In this document: one piece after another, positions 1-8,241 of the stretch
Numbering within the stretch: the stretch's first letter is position 1
How the letters are laid out: each line of letters starts with the position of its first letter
Assembly (NCBI GenBank): GCA_964510785.1
Contig: CAZECM010000034.1
Span: forward strand, 1-31,937
Direction of reading: 5' to 3'
Source: JAAYZM01 sp964510785
GTDB taxonomy: Bacteria > Actinomycetota > Actinomycetes > Actinomycetales > Cellulomonadaceae
Length of the DNA stretch: 31,937 nt
Notes under the pieces: generated by a model
Seen by the model: only the letters and a program-made list of their open reading frames with translations
What the model was told of the DNA's origin: nothing
The model's database searches: none
Made by a program: the position numbers and the translations under genes

Positions 1-380
1 GCGAGCGAGACGGCGTGCTGGCGGGGGTCGTGATAGCTCGTGATACCCGGCGTCGGGAAGTACTCGGCCACCGTGAACGGCTGGGGCGAGGCCGGGATCT
101 GGGGGAGCGCGACGGGCCCGAGGTCCTTCTCGATGTGCCGCAGCAGCGCGTCGCGGATCCGCTCGTGGTACATCACTCGTCCCGAGACGAGCGAGCGCGA
201 CATGACGCCCTCGGGCGTGGAGCGCAGCAGGATGCCGACGGCGACCACGTCTCCCGACTCGTCGACCCGCACGGGCACGGCGTCGACGTACACGATCGGC
301 ATCGTGGCGCGCACCCGCTGGATGTCCGTGAGGGAGAGCCAGCCGGAGGAGGGCTCGGGGAAATCAACGGTCTCGGTCAC
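1..380 (-). CDS. NUDIX-like family protein (DUF4916 type), 3' end outside the window
   Basis: Reading the minus strand from a GTG at 380 gives about 126 residues that run off the window edge. The protein opens MTETVDFPEPSSGW, continues with a hydrophobic strand MPIVYVDAVPVRV and a VAVGILLRSTPEG segment, and later has PTPGITSYHDPRQHAVSLA. This pattern matches my memory of an actinobacterial family annotated as NUDIX hydrolase or DUF4916. The usual NUDIX box is not visible in the part present, so catalytic activity cannot be judged. The GTG start is chosen because the conserved-looking sequence begins just after it; no strong ribosome binding site is visible. It is transcribed divergently from the thioredoxin gene. 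The family call is from recall of the sequence pattern, not from a search. Confidence 0.65.
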   Translation of the reverse strand, partial: MTETVDFPEPSSGWLSLTDIQRVRATMPIVYVDAVPVRVDESGDVVAVGILLRSTPEGVMSRSLVSGRVMYHERIRDALLRHIEKDLGPVALPQIPASPQPFTVAEYFPTPGITSYHDPRQHAVSL

Positions 381-433
381 TTGTCAGTTGTACCCCGGAG
401 TCCGCCGTCGGGCAGGAGCGGCGCACCGCGCTT

Positions 434-459
434 GGAATACTGGACGGCGCCGGGTTGTC
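434..459 (+). promoter_or_regulatory. Possible SigR/SigH-type promoter of trxA
   Basis: GGAAT at 434-438 is followed after 18 bases by GTC at 457-459. The known disulfide-stress sigma factor consensus (SigR in Streptomyces, SigH in Mycobacterium) is GGAAT, about 18 bases, then GTT, so only the last base differs. Thioredoxin genes are classic members of that regulon. The element lies about 33 bases ahead of the start codon. A housekeeping promoter in the same stretch cannot be excluded. Confidence 0.35.
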
Positions 460-491
460 TATACGGACGGCACACCGACGAGAGGATCCTC

Positions 492-854
492 ATGGCCACC
501 ATTGACCTGACCGAGCAGACGATCGAAGAGACGATCACCGGGAACGACATCGTGCTCATCGACTTCTGGGCCGAGTGGTGCGGTCCGTGCAAGCGCTTCG
601 GCCCCGTGTTCGAGGCGTCGTCCGAGGCGAACCCCGACGTCTTCCACGCGAAGGTGGACACCGAGGCGGAGCAGCAGCTCGCCGCCGAGCTCCAGATCAC
701 GTCGATCCCCACGCTCATGGCGTTCCGCGAGGGCATCCTCGTCTACAGCCAGCCGGGCGCGCTGCCCAGCCAGGCACTCGCCCAGGTGGTCGACGCAGTG
801 CGTGGGCTCGACATGGACGACGTGCGCAAGCAGATCGCCGAGGCGAAGTCCTAG
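492..854 (+). CDS. trxA: Thioredoxin
   Basis: A 120-residue cytoplasmic thiol-disulfide oxidoreductase. The catalytic WCGPC motif lies at residues 29-33 in the context DFWAEWCGPCKRF, and the cis-proline is at about residue 73 (TSIPTLMAF). The fold is a single complete thioredoxin domain, slightly longer than the usual 105-110 residues because of a short charged tail. The ATG at 492 is preceded by AGAGGA at 481-486, so longer upstream readings are not needed. The gene stands alone and points away from the NUDIX-like gene. A SigR-like promoter may precede it, which would tie expression to disulfide stress. Function is secure; whether this is the main thioredoxin of the cell is not known. Confidence 0.95.
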   Translation: MATIDLTEQTIEETITGNDIVLIDFWAEWCGPCKRFGPVFEASSEANPDVFHAKVDTEAEQQLAAELQITSIPTLMAFREGILVYSQPGALPSQALAQVVDAVRGLDMDDVRKQIAEAKS

Positions 855-881
855 GCGAACCCGCCCCGCGCCAAGAATCAA

Positions 882-901
882 CCCGCAGTATGACTTGCGG
901 G
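882..901 (+). terminator. Possible hairpin terminator after trxA
   Basis: CCCGCA (882-887) pairs with TGCGGG (896-901) around an 8-base loop, 28 bases after the thioredoxin stop codon. No T run follows, so this is a weak terminator candidate, as often seen in high-GC actinobacteria. Confidence 0.3.
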
Positions 902-972
902 ACGGCGGTGAACCCCTAGGTTCGTCCTATACCGGTCGCGTGGCCGGCATCCGACGAGACCTGGGGGCACCC

Positions 973-3762
973 GTGCGTCGTCCTGCATCACTTCACTGGC
1001 TCGCCGCAGCCTCGCTCGGCGCACTGCTCCTGGTCGGAGCGGCACCCGCAACGGCGGGAACGACGACGACGGCGGCCACCGGCGGCGGAACCACGACGAC
1101 CGCCGACGGCGGTTCTTCGCCGACCGTCGCGACCTCAGGACCGTTCAGCGTGGTCAGCCACGCGCGTGGCTCCGTGGTCGTGTGGCGCCCCGCTGCGGAG
1201 CTGCCGCACGGTGATGCGCGCGTGGAGCTCGCGATCGACGGCGTGCCCGTCCGCTCGCCCCTCACCCGGTCCGCCGACGGCGCACTGACGCTGAGCCTTC
1301 CCGGGGTCACGGGTCTCGCGCCGCGGCAGCTGTCCGCCGTCGCCGCAGGCCGCGTGATCGCAGGGGCCGGCAGCCAGACCGGGACCACCCGGTCGGCGCC
1401 CGCCGCGGTGGCTCGCCCGTCCGCCGTCCTCAAGTCGGACCCGGGGGTCAAGGGAAAGCACAAGACGACGGCGTTCAGCTACAAGGCGTCCTCCGTGCGC
1501 GTCGGCGGCTTCCCCGCGAAGACTGAGGTGCGGGCGCGCGTCGTGCTGCCCTCGGCGAAGACGGCGAAGGGCGAGCGCCCCGTCGTCGTCCTGCTGCACG
1601 GCCGGCACGGCACCTGCTACTCCGCGGACGGCGAGGAGACCATCGACTGGCCGTGCCTGCCCGGCTTCGAGCAGACGCCGTCGTACCTCGGGTACGAGTA
1701 CGTGCAGGAGCTGCTCGCCTCGCAGGGCTACGCGACGGTGTCCATCTCCGCCAACGGTGTCAACGGTCAGGACTTCGACGCGTGGGACGGCGGCGCGGAG
1801 GCCCGTGCCGAGCTCGTGCGGCACCACCTCGACCTGCTCGCCGGGTGGAACGCCAAGCGTGGCAGCGGCGACCTGGCCAAGCTCAAGGGACGACTCAACC
1901 TCTCCAAGGTGATGTTCGTGGGCCACTCCCGCGGCGGCGAGGGGGTCAACCGGGCCACGGTGGACCTCACGGGAGCCAAGGGCGTGCGGGTGCGGGGCCA
2001 GGTGCTCATCGCCCCCACGGACTTCGGCCTGCAGGTGAGCCCCGGCGTATCGACCACCGTGCTCCTGCCGTACTGCGACGGCGACGTGTTCGACCTGCAG
2101 GGTCAGGCCTACGTGGACCAGGGCCGCTACGTGACACCCGGTGACAAGGCGCAGAAGTCCGCCGTGATGGTGTTCGGCGCCAACCACAACTACTTCAACA
2201 CCGAGTGGACCCCGGGCCTGTCGAAGGCGCCGTCGTTCGACGACTGGTGGGACCCGGCCGACGCGACGTGCGGCACCTCCGCCAAGCAGCGCCTCACCGC
2301 GAAGCAGCAGCGAGCGGTCGGTGCGACGTACATCGCCGCCGCCGTCCGTTCGGTGCTGAGCAAGGACAACGACGCGGTGCGTCTCCTCGACGGCACCGCG
2401 GTCCGGGCCAGGTCCGCGGGCAAGGCCGTCGTGCTGAGCGCCGGCTACACCGGCTCACGGCGCACCGTGGCGAGTGCCACGAGCCCGCTGCGGCTGCGCG
2501 CCACCGGCGGGATGGCGGCCGAGGCGTGCGTCTCCGGCTACAAGGACTTCGTCGCCTCGTGCGAGGAGATCGCCGGGGAGTCGCTCTCGCCGCACTGGCT
2601 CGTCTACGGGGACAACAAGATGACGCCGTGGGCGCAGGCCGTAGCGGTCTCGTGGGAGAAGAAGGGCGCCCGCCTGCGCATCACCCCGGACAAGACGCGC
2701 GACCTCAGTGCTGCGCCACGCCTCGACCTGCGCGTCGCGACCGCCGGCACCCTGAAGTCGCAGAGCTTCGACGTGGTCCTGACCGACTCGCGGGGGCGCA
2801 CCCTGACGCTCACACCGGAGGCCCAGCCGCAAGCGCTCCCCGGTTTCGCCGGGATGGGCGCGCGGCTGTGGGCGCAGACCGTGCGCGTGACGCTGCCCAA
2901 GAGCCCCAAGAAGTTCAGCCTGTCGAAGGTCAGGTCGATCACGATCAAGGCGACGAGCGCCAAGGGCAACCTGTTCTTCCTCGATGCGTTCACATCGCGC
3001 AGGACGCAGCCGAAGCCGGTCGCGCCCCGGTCGGTGCCCCGGTTCGAGGTGCAGGACACGAGCGCCGTCGTCAGCGAGACGCCGTCGGGCACGAAGCGTG
3101 TCAACGTGACCGTCAAGGCGAGGGGCACGTCCACGAAGGCGTCGCGGCTCGCGGTCGCCGTCGTGAGCTCCTCGGGCGAGTACACGCAGCGCGTGCTGCG
3201 GGTGCCCGCGGGCACGCGCTCCGTCAAGGTCCCGATCACCGTGCCCGCGGACGGCGTGTACACGCCGGGTGGCGGCGGGCTCGTCGTGGTCTCGCCGCTG
3301 CGCAACGCCGCCGCGACGTCCTACCTCGGCACCGTCGACATCACGAGCGACGTACCCGTGCCGCAGCTCACGTTCCCCGTCACCCACGTCGAGGTCACCC
3401 AAGGTGAGTCCGTCCGCTGGCCGGTCGAGCTGTCGGGGCTCACCACGGACATGGTGTTCGCCATGGGGGCGTTCGTCCAACCGGCGGCGGGCCTCGCGGA
3501 GCTGAGCTCCGCACAGGTCCCGCTCTCGGCGTACACCGCGCTGGGGCTCGAGCCGCCGGCGAGGCCGGGACCGCTCTCCACGACCGGTCTGTACCTCATG
3601 GAGACGATGGTCCCGATGCAGACCCTCGGCTCGTTCGAGCTGCCGATCCGCAGGCTACCGGCGCTCACCGTGCCGCGGTACGTGGCGTTCACGGTGTACC
3701 CGGACGACTTCTACCTCACCGCGCCGGTGACGCTCACGGCGAAGATCAACCCGGCGCCGTAG
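973..3762 (+). CDS. Large secreted alpha/beta hydrolase
   Basis: A 929-residue exported protein starting at GTG 973, preceded by CTGGGGG at 961-967. The N-terminus has two arginines, a hydrophobic core (LAAASLGALLLVGAA) and a likely signal peptidase site near residue 28 (ATA-G), followed by a Thr/Gly-rich linker. The hydrolase core spans about residues 165-460: oxyanion strand VVVLLHGRHG (H209-G210), nucleophile elbow GHSRGG with S319, a candidate acid D369 or D371 (YCDGDVFD), and candidate catalytic H405 (GANHNYF). Several beta-rich modules follow up to the C-terminus, with no anchor motif. The substrate is unknown; esters or peptides at the cell surface are possible. In-frame codons upstream to 802 overlap trxA and lack a leader-like sequence, so the shorter start is preferred. 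Confidence 0.8.
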   Translation: MRRPASLHWLAAASLGALLLVGAAPATAGTTTTAATGGGTTTTADGGSSPTVATSGPFSVVSHARGSVVVWRPAAELPHGDARVELAIDGVPVRSPLTRSADGALTLSLPGVTGLAPRQLSAVAAGRVIAGAGSQTGTTRSAPAAVARPSAVLKSDPGVKGKHKTTAFSYKASSVRVGGFPAKTEVRARVVLPSAKTAKGERPVVVLLHGRHGTCYSADGEETIDWPCLPGFEQTPSYLGYEYVQELLASQGYATVSISANGVNGQDFDAWDGGAEARAELVRHHLDLLAGWNAKRGSGDLAKLKGRLNLSKVMFVGHSRGGEGVNRATVDLTGAKGVRVRGQVLIAPTDFGLQVSPGVSTTVLLPYCDGDVFDLQGQAYVDQGRYVTPGDKAQKSAVMVFGANHNYFNTEWTPGLSKAPSFDDWWDPADATCGTSAKQRLTAKQQRAVGATYIAAAVRSVLSKDNDAVRLLDGTAVRARSAGKAVVLSAGYTGSRRTVASATSPLRLRATGGMAAEACVSGYKDFVASCEEIAGESLSPHWLVYGDNKMTPWAQAVAVSWEKKGARLRITPDKTRDLSAAPRLDLRVATAGTLKSQSFDVVLTDSRGRTLTLTPEAQPQALPGFAGMGARLWAQTVRVTLPKSPKKFSLSKVRSITIKATSAKGNLFFLDAFTSRRTQPKPVAPRSVPRFEVQDTSAVVSETPSGTKRVNVTVKARGTSTKASRLAVAVVSSSGEYTQRVLRVPAGTRSVKVPITVPADGVYTPGGGGLVVVSPLRNAAATSYLGTVDITSDVPVPQLTFPVTHVEVTQGESVRWPVELSGLTTDMVFAMGAFVQPAAGLAELSSAQVPLSAYTALGLEPPARPGPLSTTGLYLMETMVPMQTLGSFELPIRRLPALTVPRYVAFTVYPDDFYLTAPVTLTAKINPAP

Positions 3763-3778
3763 CGGTGGGGGAGGTGGG

Positions 3779-3860
3779 TGCGCGAGGCGGGACTCGAACC
3801 CGCACGCCCGAAGGCACCAGGACCTAAACCTGGCGCGGCTGCCAATTACGCCACTCGCGC
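3779..3860 (-). tRNA. tRNA-Leu (anticodon UAG)
   Basis: The minus strand gives an 82-base tRNA. The acceptor strand GCGCGAG (5' end at 3860) pairs with CTCGCGC, the anticodon loop is TTTAGGT with anticodon TAG, a long class II variable arm (TGCCTTCGGGCGT) is present, and the T arm reads GGTTCGAGTCC. CCA is not encoded. It lies between the hydrolase gene and the peroxiredoxin gene. Confidence 0.92.
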
Positions 3861-3873
3861 TTCGCCAGCAAGC

Positions 3874-4353
3874 CTAGGGCTTCGCGGCGATGCCGAGCTC
3901 GCGGCGCAGCCGCGCCACGTGCCCCGTCGCCTTGACGTTGTACGCGGCGAAGGTCAGCGCGCCGTCGGGTCCCACCACGAACGTGGAGCGCAGCACCGCT
4001 GTGACCGTGCGCCCGTAGAGGTTCTTCTCGCCCCACGTGCCCCACGCGCGCAGTACGTCGCGCTCGGGGTCCGAGGCGAGGGGGTACCGGGTGCCCTCGA
4101 GCGCCACGGCGGCCGCGAGTGCCTCGACGGTGTCGGGGGAGATGCCGAGCACGGTGTATCCCGCAGCCGCGAAGTCGTCGAGGGCGGCGTCGAAGTCGGC
4201 GGCCTCCATGCTGCACGCGGGAGTGGTCGCCTCGGGGTAGAAGTAGACGATCACGTTCGAGCCACGGTGCTCGGAGAGCGTGAACGTGCCGCCGTCGGCC
4301 GTCGGGAGGGTGAAGTCGGGCGCGAGGTCACCGGCCTCGAGTCGGGTGGTCAT
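3874..4353 (-). CDS. bcp: Bcp/PrxQ-type thioredoxin-dependent peroxiredoxin with a single cysteine
   Basis: A 159-residue cytoplasmic peroxiredoxin that reduces peroxides. The N-terminus (AGDLAPDFTLPTADG) and the peroxidatic block YPEATTPACSMEAADF are typical of the Bcp/PrxQ branch, with peroxidatic Cys47. In E. coli Bcp a resolving cysteine lies five residues further on; here that position (52) is alanine, and I see no other cysteine in the protein. It must therefore rely on an external thiol, which could be the thioredoxin encoded at 492-854. The GTG/ATG choice is simple: the ATG at 4353 directly precedes the conserved start. It is divergent from the GroES-like gene, with 37 bases between them. 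The family call is firm; the one-cysteine mechanism is inference. Confidence 0.92.
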   Translation of the reverse strand: MTTRLEAGDLAPDFTLPTADGGTFTLSEHRGSNVIVYFYPEATTPACSMEAADFDAALDDFAAAGYTVLGISPDTVEALAAAVALEGTRYPLASDPERDVLRAWGTWGEKNLYGRTVTAVLRSTFVVGPDGALTFAAYNVKATGHVARLRRELGIAAKP

Positions 4354-4390
4354 GGCGGGAGCCTACGACGGCGGGTACTAGCCTCGGAGC

Positions 4391-4741
4391 ATGGCCCAGG
4401 ACGTGAACCCTTCTCCCGTGCCCGCCGACGCCCCACCTATCCGGATGCTTGGCGACCGGCTGCTCGTGCGCCTCGACGCGGAGTCCGCCGAACGCCGGTC
4501 CGCTGCGGGAATCGTCATCCCCGCCACGGCCGCCGTAGGCCGCAAGCTCGCGTGGGGGCGGGTCGCCGCGACGGGCCACAGCGTGCGGCAGGTCACGGTC
4601 GGTGACACAGTCTTGTTTGACCCCGATGACCGGGGCGAGGTCGAGCTCGAGGGCATCGCGTACGTCCTCCTTCGTGAGAAGGAGCTGCACGCGGTGGCCC
4701 GGCCGGAGGTCGCTGGAGAGGGCACCGGGCTCTACCTGTAG
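4391..4741 (+). CDS. GroES-like co-chaperonin family protein
   Basis: A 116-residue protein with the Cpn10 pattern: IRMLGDRLLVRLD near residue 17, a mobile-loop-like RRSAAGIVIPATA, WGRVAATG, VTVGDTVLFDPDD and a closing YVLLREKELHAV. It has about 15 extra residues at each end relative to typical 97-residue GroES, and the mobile loop lacks the usual hydrophobic triad pattern. It is therefore probably the accessory GroES-like protein found in actinobacteria and not the groES of the groESL operon. No groEL is nearby. It is followed after 16 bases by a small acidic gene, likely in the same transcript. The fold assignment is good; its partner is unknown. Confidence 0.8.
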   Translation: MAQDVNPSPVPADAPPIRMLGDRLLVRLDAESAERRSAAGIVIPATAAVGRKLAWGRVAATGHSVRQVTVGDTVLFDPDDRGEVELEGIAYVLLREKELHAVARPEVAGEGTGLYL

Positions 4742-4757
4742 TCGCGGTGGAGGTGTC

Positions 4758-5036
4758 ATGGCAGCGCAGGAACCCGGGGGCAACGGCGAGGACAAGTCGC
4801 CGCCCACCCCGCCGACCGGAACCGCGCAGGAGGTGCTCGACCTGCTCGCGGAGGGGGTGCCTATGGCGCTGATCGCGGATCTCATCGACCCCGCGGGTCC
4901 GCCTTCGCCGGTGATCCTCGAGGAGGAAGGCGCCCCGGACGAGGCGTGGTGGGTACCGGACTACCCACCGGCCGACGATGCGCTCGGCGGTGAGGGAGGG
5001 GCCGACGACGGCGGATCGCGCGACCGTGACCAGTGA
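4758..5036 (+). CDS. Small acidic hypothetical protein
   Basis: A 92-residue protein starting at ATG 4758, with GGAGG at 4749-4753. It has a Gly/Pro-rich start, a central amphipathic stretch (AQEVLDLLAEGVPMALIADLIDP, quoted here only as residues about 23-44), the motif EAWWVPDYPP, and a very acidic, Gly-rich tail. No signal peptide or membrane segment is visible. I do not recognise the family. The position 16 bases after the GroES-like gene suggests cotranscription. The clean Shine-Dalgarno and codon pattern make it a credible gene. Confidence 0.65.
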   Translation: MAAQEPGGNGEDKSPPTPPTGTAQEVLDLLAEGVPMALIADLIDPAGPPSPVILEEEGAPDEAWWVPDYPPADDALGGEGGADDGGSRDRDQ

Positions 5037-5049
5037 CACGGCTGCGCGA

Positions 5050-5080
5050 TTGGCGCGGGCCCGGAGGGGTTTGCTAACGT
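5050..5080 (+). promoter_or_regulatory. Possible promoter of tRNA-Lys
   Basis: TTGGCG at 5050-5055 and TAACGT at 5075-5080 sit 19 bases apart and end 10 bases before the tRNA. The spacing is slightly long, so this is a tentative housekeeping promoter. Confidence 0.35.
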
Positions 5081-5090
5081 TGCTCCTCGC

Positions 5091-5163
<73 letters not shown>

Positions 5164-5169
5164 CAGCAG

Positions 5170-5207
5170 AAGGCCCCTGACCAGCGGAAACGCCGGTCGG
5201 GGGCCTT
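5170..5207 (+). terminator. Hairpin terminator after tRNA-Lys
   Basis: AAGGCCCC is matched by GGGGCCTT, and the inner GACC by GGTC, around a loop containing GCGGAAACGC, starting 7 bases after the tRNA. A short TCGTCGTC tract follows. It should separate tRNA transcription from the cas genes. Confidence 0.7.
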
Positions 5208-5271
5208 CGTCGTCTGGCGGCATGAGGCGTTTCCGGCGTGGCTGTCGGTGGCGTCCGCCACGATGTGGTCC

Positions 5272-8223
5272 ATGGGAGAAGAAGCACGCGTGGGCCTGAG
5301 TGCTGCGGCGCAGTGGATCTGGGCGAAGAGCCGGATGGACGAGCGCGGTCGGCTGACTGGCTGGTTGCCGCTGCACGAGCATCTCGCCGACAGCGCGGAC
5401 GCTGCCGAGCTGTTGTGGGACCAATGGCTGGGTGCGCAGCGCACCGGCGTGGTCGCTGCGGGTGTCGGAGACGCGGAGCAGGCGCGTCGGTTAGCGATCT
5501 TCCTTGCCGGTGTGCACGACGTAGGGAAGGCCACGCCTCCGTTCGCGGTCAAGGTACCGGTTCTCGGTGAGCAGATGAGGTACCACGGGTTTCCCTTCGC
5601 CTTCCGGCCCACTCCTGAGGACCAGCGCCGTCTTCCGCACGGCCTGGCCGGGCAGGTGATTCTCGAGCGGTACCTAGAACGCCAGGGCTGGACGATCTTT
5701 GCTGCGAGCCAGCTCGGCAGCGTCGTCGGAGGCCATCACGGGCTTCCTCCCGGTCTGACGGAGTTGCAGAGCGCGCGGGCGCGGGAGGATCTGCTTGGGA
5801 GTGATGTTTGGCGCGGCGCGCAGGACGAGCTTCTCGACGTGGCACTGCGACGCTCCGGCCTGGATCTGGAGTTCGTCCGGGAGCGGGGGATCGGCACACC
5901 CGCGCTCGTGCTCCTGACCGGGATCGTGATCGTCGCGGACTGGCTCGCCAGCAATGACAAGCTCTTTCCGCTCGTGGTCCCCGAGTCCCAGCTCAGGTCG
6001 CGCCGGGGCCGTGCGCAGCGAGCATGGGAGCGGATCGATCTTCCTGAGCCGTGGACCGCCCTGGACGAAGGAGCGGCGGTGGACGACCTGATGGCGGCGA
6101 GGTTCGACATCACCGCCGGTGCGCGACCCGTGCAGGCCGCAGCGGTCGCCCTGGCACGTCGATGCGACCTTCCCGGGATCATGGTGATCGAAGCCCCCAT
6201 GGGGGAGGGGAAGACCGAGGCCGCGCTGCTCGCGGCCGAGATCTTGGCGGCCCGCTCCGGAGCCTCCGGGATCGTCAACGCCCTGCCGACGCAGGCCACG
6301 ACGAACGCGATGTTCGCGCGCGTACTGACGTGGTTGGGCAGTGTGCCGGACGCGACGGTCTCGGACTCCGCCCGACGGCGGCACGCCACCGTGCTCGCGC
6401 ACGGCAAGGCGAGCCTCGACGCGACGTTCAGGCGGTTGCAGACGCAGTCTCGGGCGAGTGGAATCGGTATCGATGAAGGCCTGCAGAGCGTCGACCACGC
6501 CCGGCGGCAGACCGGTGAGTCGATCGACGCCTACGTGCACGACTGGATGACGAGCCGCAAGAAGACACCCCTCGCGGACTTCATGGTCGCCACGATCGAC
6601 CAGGTGCTCTTCCTCGCGCTCCAGGCGCGGCACCTGGCACTGAGGCACCTGGGTCTCGCGGGCAAGGTCGTGATCATCGACGAGGTCCACGCCTACGACG
6701 CGTACATGAGCGTGTACCTGCACCGGGCCCTGGAGTGGCTCGGGGCGTACGGCTGTCCGGTAGTTCTGCTCTCGGCCACCTTGCCTTCGGATGCACGCAC
6801 TCGCCTCGTCGCTGCCTACCAGGCAGGCGCTGCGGCGATGCTCTCTGCCGAGTCGTCGTCGGACGCCGAGGACGACATGTTCCCTGACTGGACATCGTTT
6901 TTCGCCGAGGACACGGCGAGCCCTTCCGCTGAGCCGGTGTCCTCCGAGGAACCTTCCTATCCCGTGGTGTGGACCTTGTCGCAGGGAGAAGCGGTGGCTG
7001 AGGAGGTGTCCGCGTCCGCGCGCGGCGCGGTAGTGGAGATCGAGCTTGCGGCGGACGACCTCGGCTCACTCGACGAGATCCTGGGCGACGCGCTGGTCGA
7101 CGAGGGCTGCGTGCTCGTCATCCGCAACACCGTGAAGCGGGCGCAGGAGACCTACCAGCACCTCGCTGAGCAGTTCGGGGAGGACGACGTCACCCTGGCT
7201 CACTCGAGGTTCATGGCGTGCGACCGAGCCGCGCTCGACGCCGGGCTGGTGAGCGCGTTCGGACCTCCGAGCGCCGGTCCCGAGGGGAACGGACGGCCAC
7301 GGCGGCACGTGGTCGTAGCGACACAGGTGGTCGAGCAGTCGCTCGATGTCGACTTCGACGTCCTCGTGACCGACCTCGCTCCCATCGACCTCGTCCTCCA
7401 GCGGATAGGGCGGATGCACCGTCATCCGAGGGAGCGGCCGCCCCGGCTCCGGGTACCGCGATGCGTCGTCGTCGGTGTCGATGACTGGTCTGCGGCCCCA
7501 CCGGTCCCGGACGGTGGGTCCCAGCGGGTCTACGGTGGCTTTGCGCTCTTGCAGTCGGCCGCACTCCTGGTGAAACGGTCCGAAGGGAGCGGAGTCGTCG
7601 CGATCCCCGAAGACATCGCGCCGTGGGTCGAGGCAGCCTATGGAGCCACCGACCTGGGGCGGGAGTCCTGGGGCGGCGCCATCGGCGACGCACGTAAGGA
7701 ACACGAGGCCCGGATCATCAAGAAAGAGACCGCGGCGAAGAGCTTCCGCTTACGTCAGCCGATCGCCGGCGTGGAGTCGCTCGCCGACTGGCTGGGAAGG
7801 AGCGCCGGCGATGTCGACGAGTCGGCGAAGGGTTCGGCGCAGGTGCGTGACTCCGAGGACTCGATCGAGGTGCTGCTGCTCGCTCGTGACCCGGACGGCG
7901 TCGTCCGTGTCCCCTCATGGATCGACGACGACTATCGAGGGCAGCCAGTACCGCTCGACTTCGAGCCCGACGCGTCGGTCACCGTCGTGATCGCCTCATG
8001 CTCACTCCGGCTCCCCACCGCGGAGAGCCGCGGAAGACGAGGCGACGTGGTGATCGATGCCCTGAGCAGGGAGTGGTACTTCGAGGCGTGGCAGCGGTCC
8101 CCACAGCTCCGTGGCCAGCTCATCATGGTGCTGGATGAACAGCCGGACGGCTCGCTCGCAGGCGTCGTCGGTGGCAGACGGTTCACTTATGACCAGCGCC
8201 ACGGTCTCAAGGTCGTGGCCTGA
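5272..8223 (+). CDS. cas3: Cas3 helicase-nuclease, type I-E
   Basis: A 983-residue effector nuclease (991 if the in-frame GTG at 5248 is used; neither start has a clear ribosome binding site). Cascade recruits it to degrade target DNA. The order is an N-terminal HD nuclease with H82-D83 (VHDVGK), then the SF2 helicase: Walker A MGEGKTE at 310-316, DEVH box at 470-473, SAT at 501-503, VEQSLDVD near 687-694 and QRIGRMHRH at 710-718. A C-terminal accessory domain completes the usual length. No inactivating change is visible. It is first in the operon; the next gene starts within 19 bases. The gene lies directly downstream of tRNA-Lys and its terminator, and I see no convincing promoter in the roughly 60 bases between. 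Confidence 0.96.
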   Translation: MGEEARVGLSAAAQWIWAKSRMDERGRLTGWLPLHEHLADSADAAELLWDQWLGAQRTGVVAAGVGDAEQARRLAIFLAGVHDVGKATPPFAVKVPVLGEQMRYHGFPFAFRPTPEDQRRLPHGLAGQVILERYLERQGWTIFAASQLGSVVGGHHGLPPGLTELQSARAREDLLGSDVWRGAQDELLDVALRRSGLDLEFVRERGIGTPALVLLTGIVIVADWLASNDKLFPLVVPESQLRSRRGRAQRAWERIDLPEPWTALDEGAAVDDLMAARFDITAGARPVQAAAVALARRCDLPGIMVIEAPMGEGKTEAALLAAEILAARSGASGIVNALPTQATTNAMFARVLTWLGSVPDATVSDSARRRHATVLAHGKASLDATFRRLQTQSRASGIGIDEGLQSVDHARRQTGESIDAYVHDWMTSRKKTPLADFMVATIDQVLFLALQARHLALRHLGLAGKVVIIDEVHAYDAYMSVYLHRALEWLGAYGCPVVLLSATLPSDARTRLVAAYQAGAAAMLSAESSSDAEDDMFPDWTSFFAEDTASPSAEPVSSEEPSYPVVWTLSQGEAVAEEVSASARGAVVEIELAADDLGSLDEILGDALVDEGCVLVIRNTVKRAQETYQHLAEQFGEDDVTLAHSRFMACDRAALDAGLVSAFGPPSAGPEGNGRPRRHVVVATQVVEQSLDVDFDVLVTDLAPIDLVLQRIGRMHRHPRERPPRLRVPRCVVVGVDDWSAAPPVPDGGSQRVYGGFALLQSAALLVKRSEGSGVVAIPEDIAPWVEAAYGATDLGRESWGGAIGDARKEHEARIIKKETAAKSFRLRQPIAGVESLADWLGRSAGDVDESAKGSAQVRDSEDSIEVLLLARDPDGVVRVPSWIDDDYRGQPVPLDFEPDASVTVVIASCSLRLPTAESRGRRGDVVIDALSREWYFEAWQRSPQLRGQLIMVLDEQPDGSLAGVVGGRRFTYDQRHGLKVVA

Positions 8224-8241
8224 ATGGACGATGGAGCAGAC

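Noticed and set aside
802..972. N-terminal extension of the secreted hydrolase
   Set aside because: It overlaps trxA and would bury the signal peptide; the GTG at 973 gives a proper one.
3778..4605. 275-residue + strand frame
   Set aside because: It runs through tRNA-Leu and is antisense to the peroxiredoxin gene.
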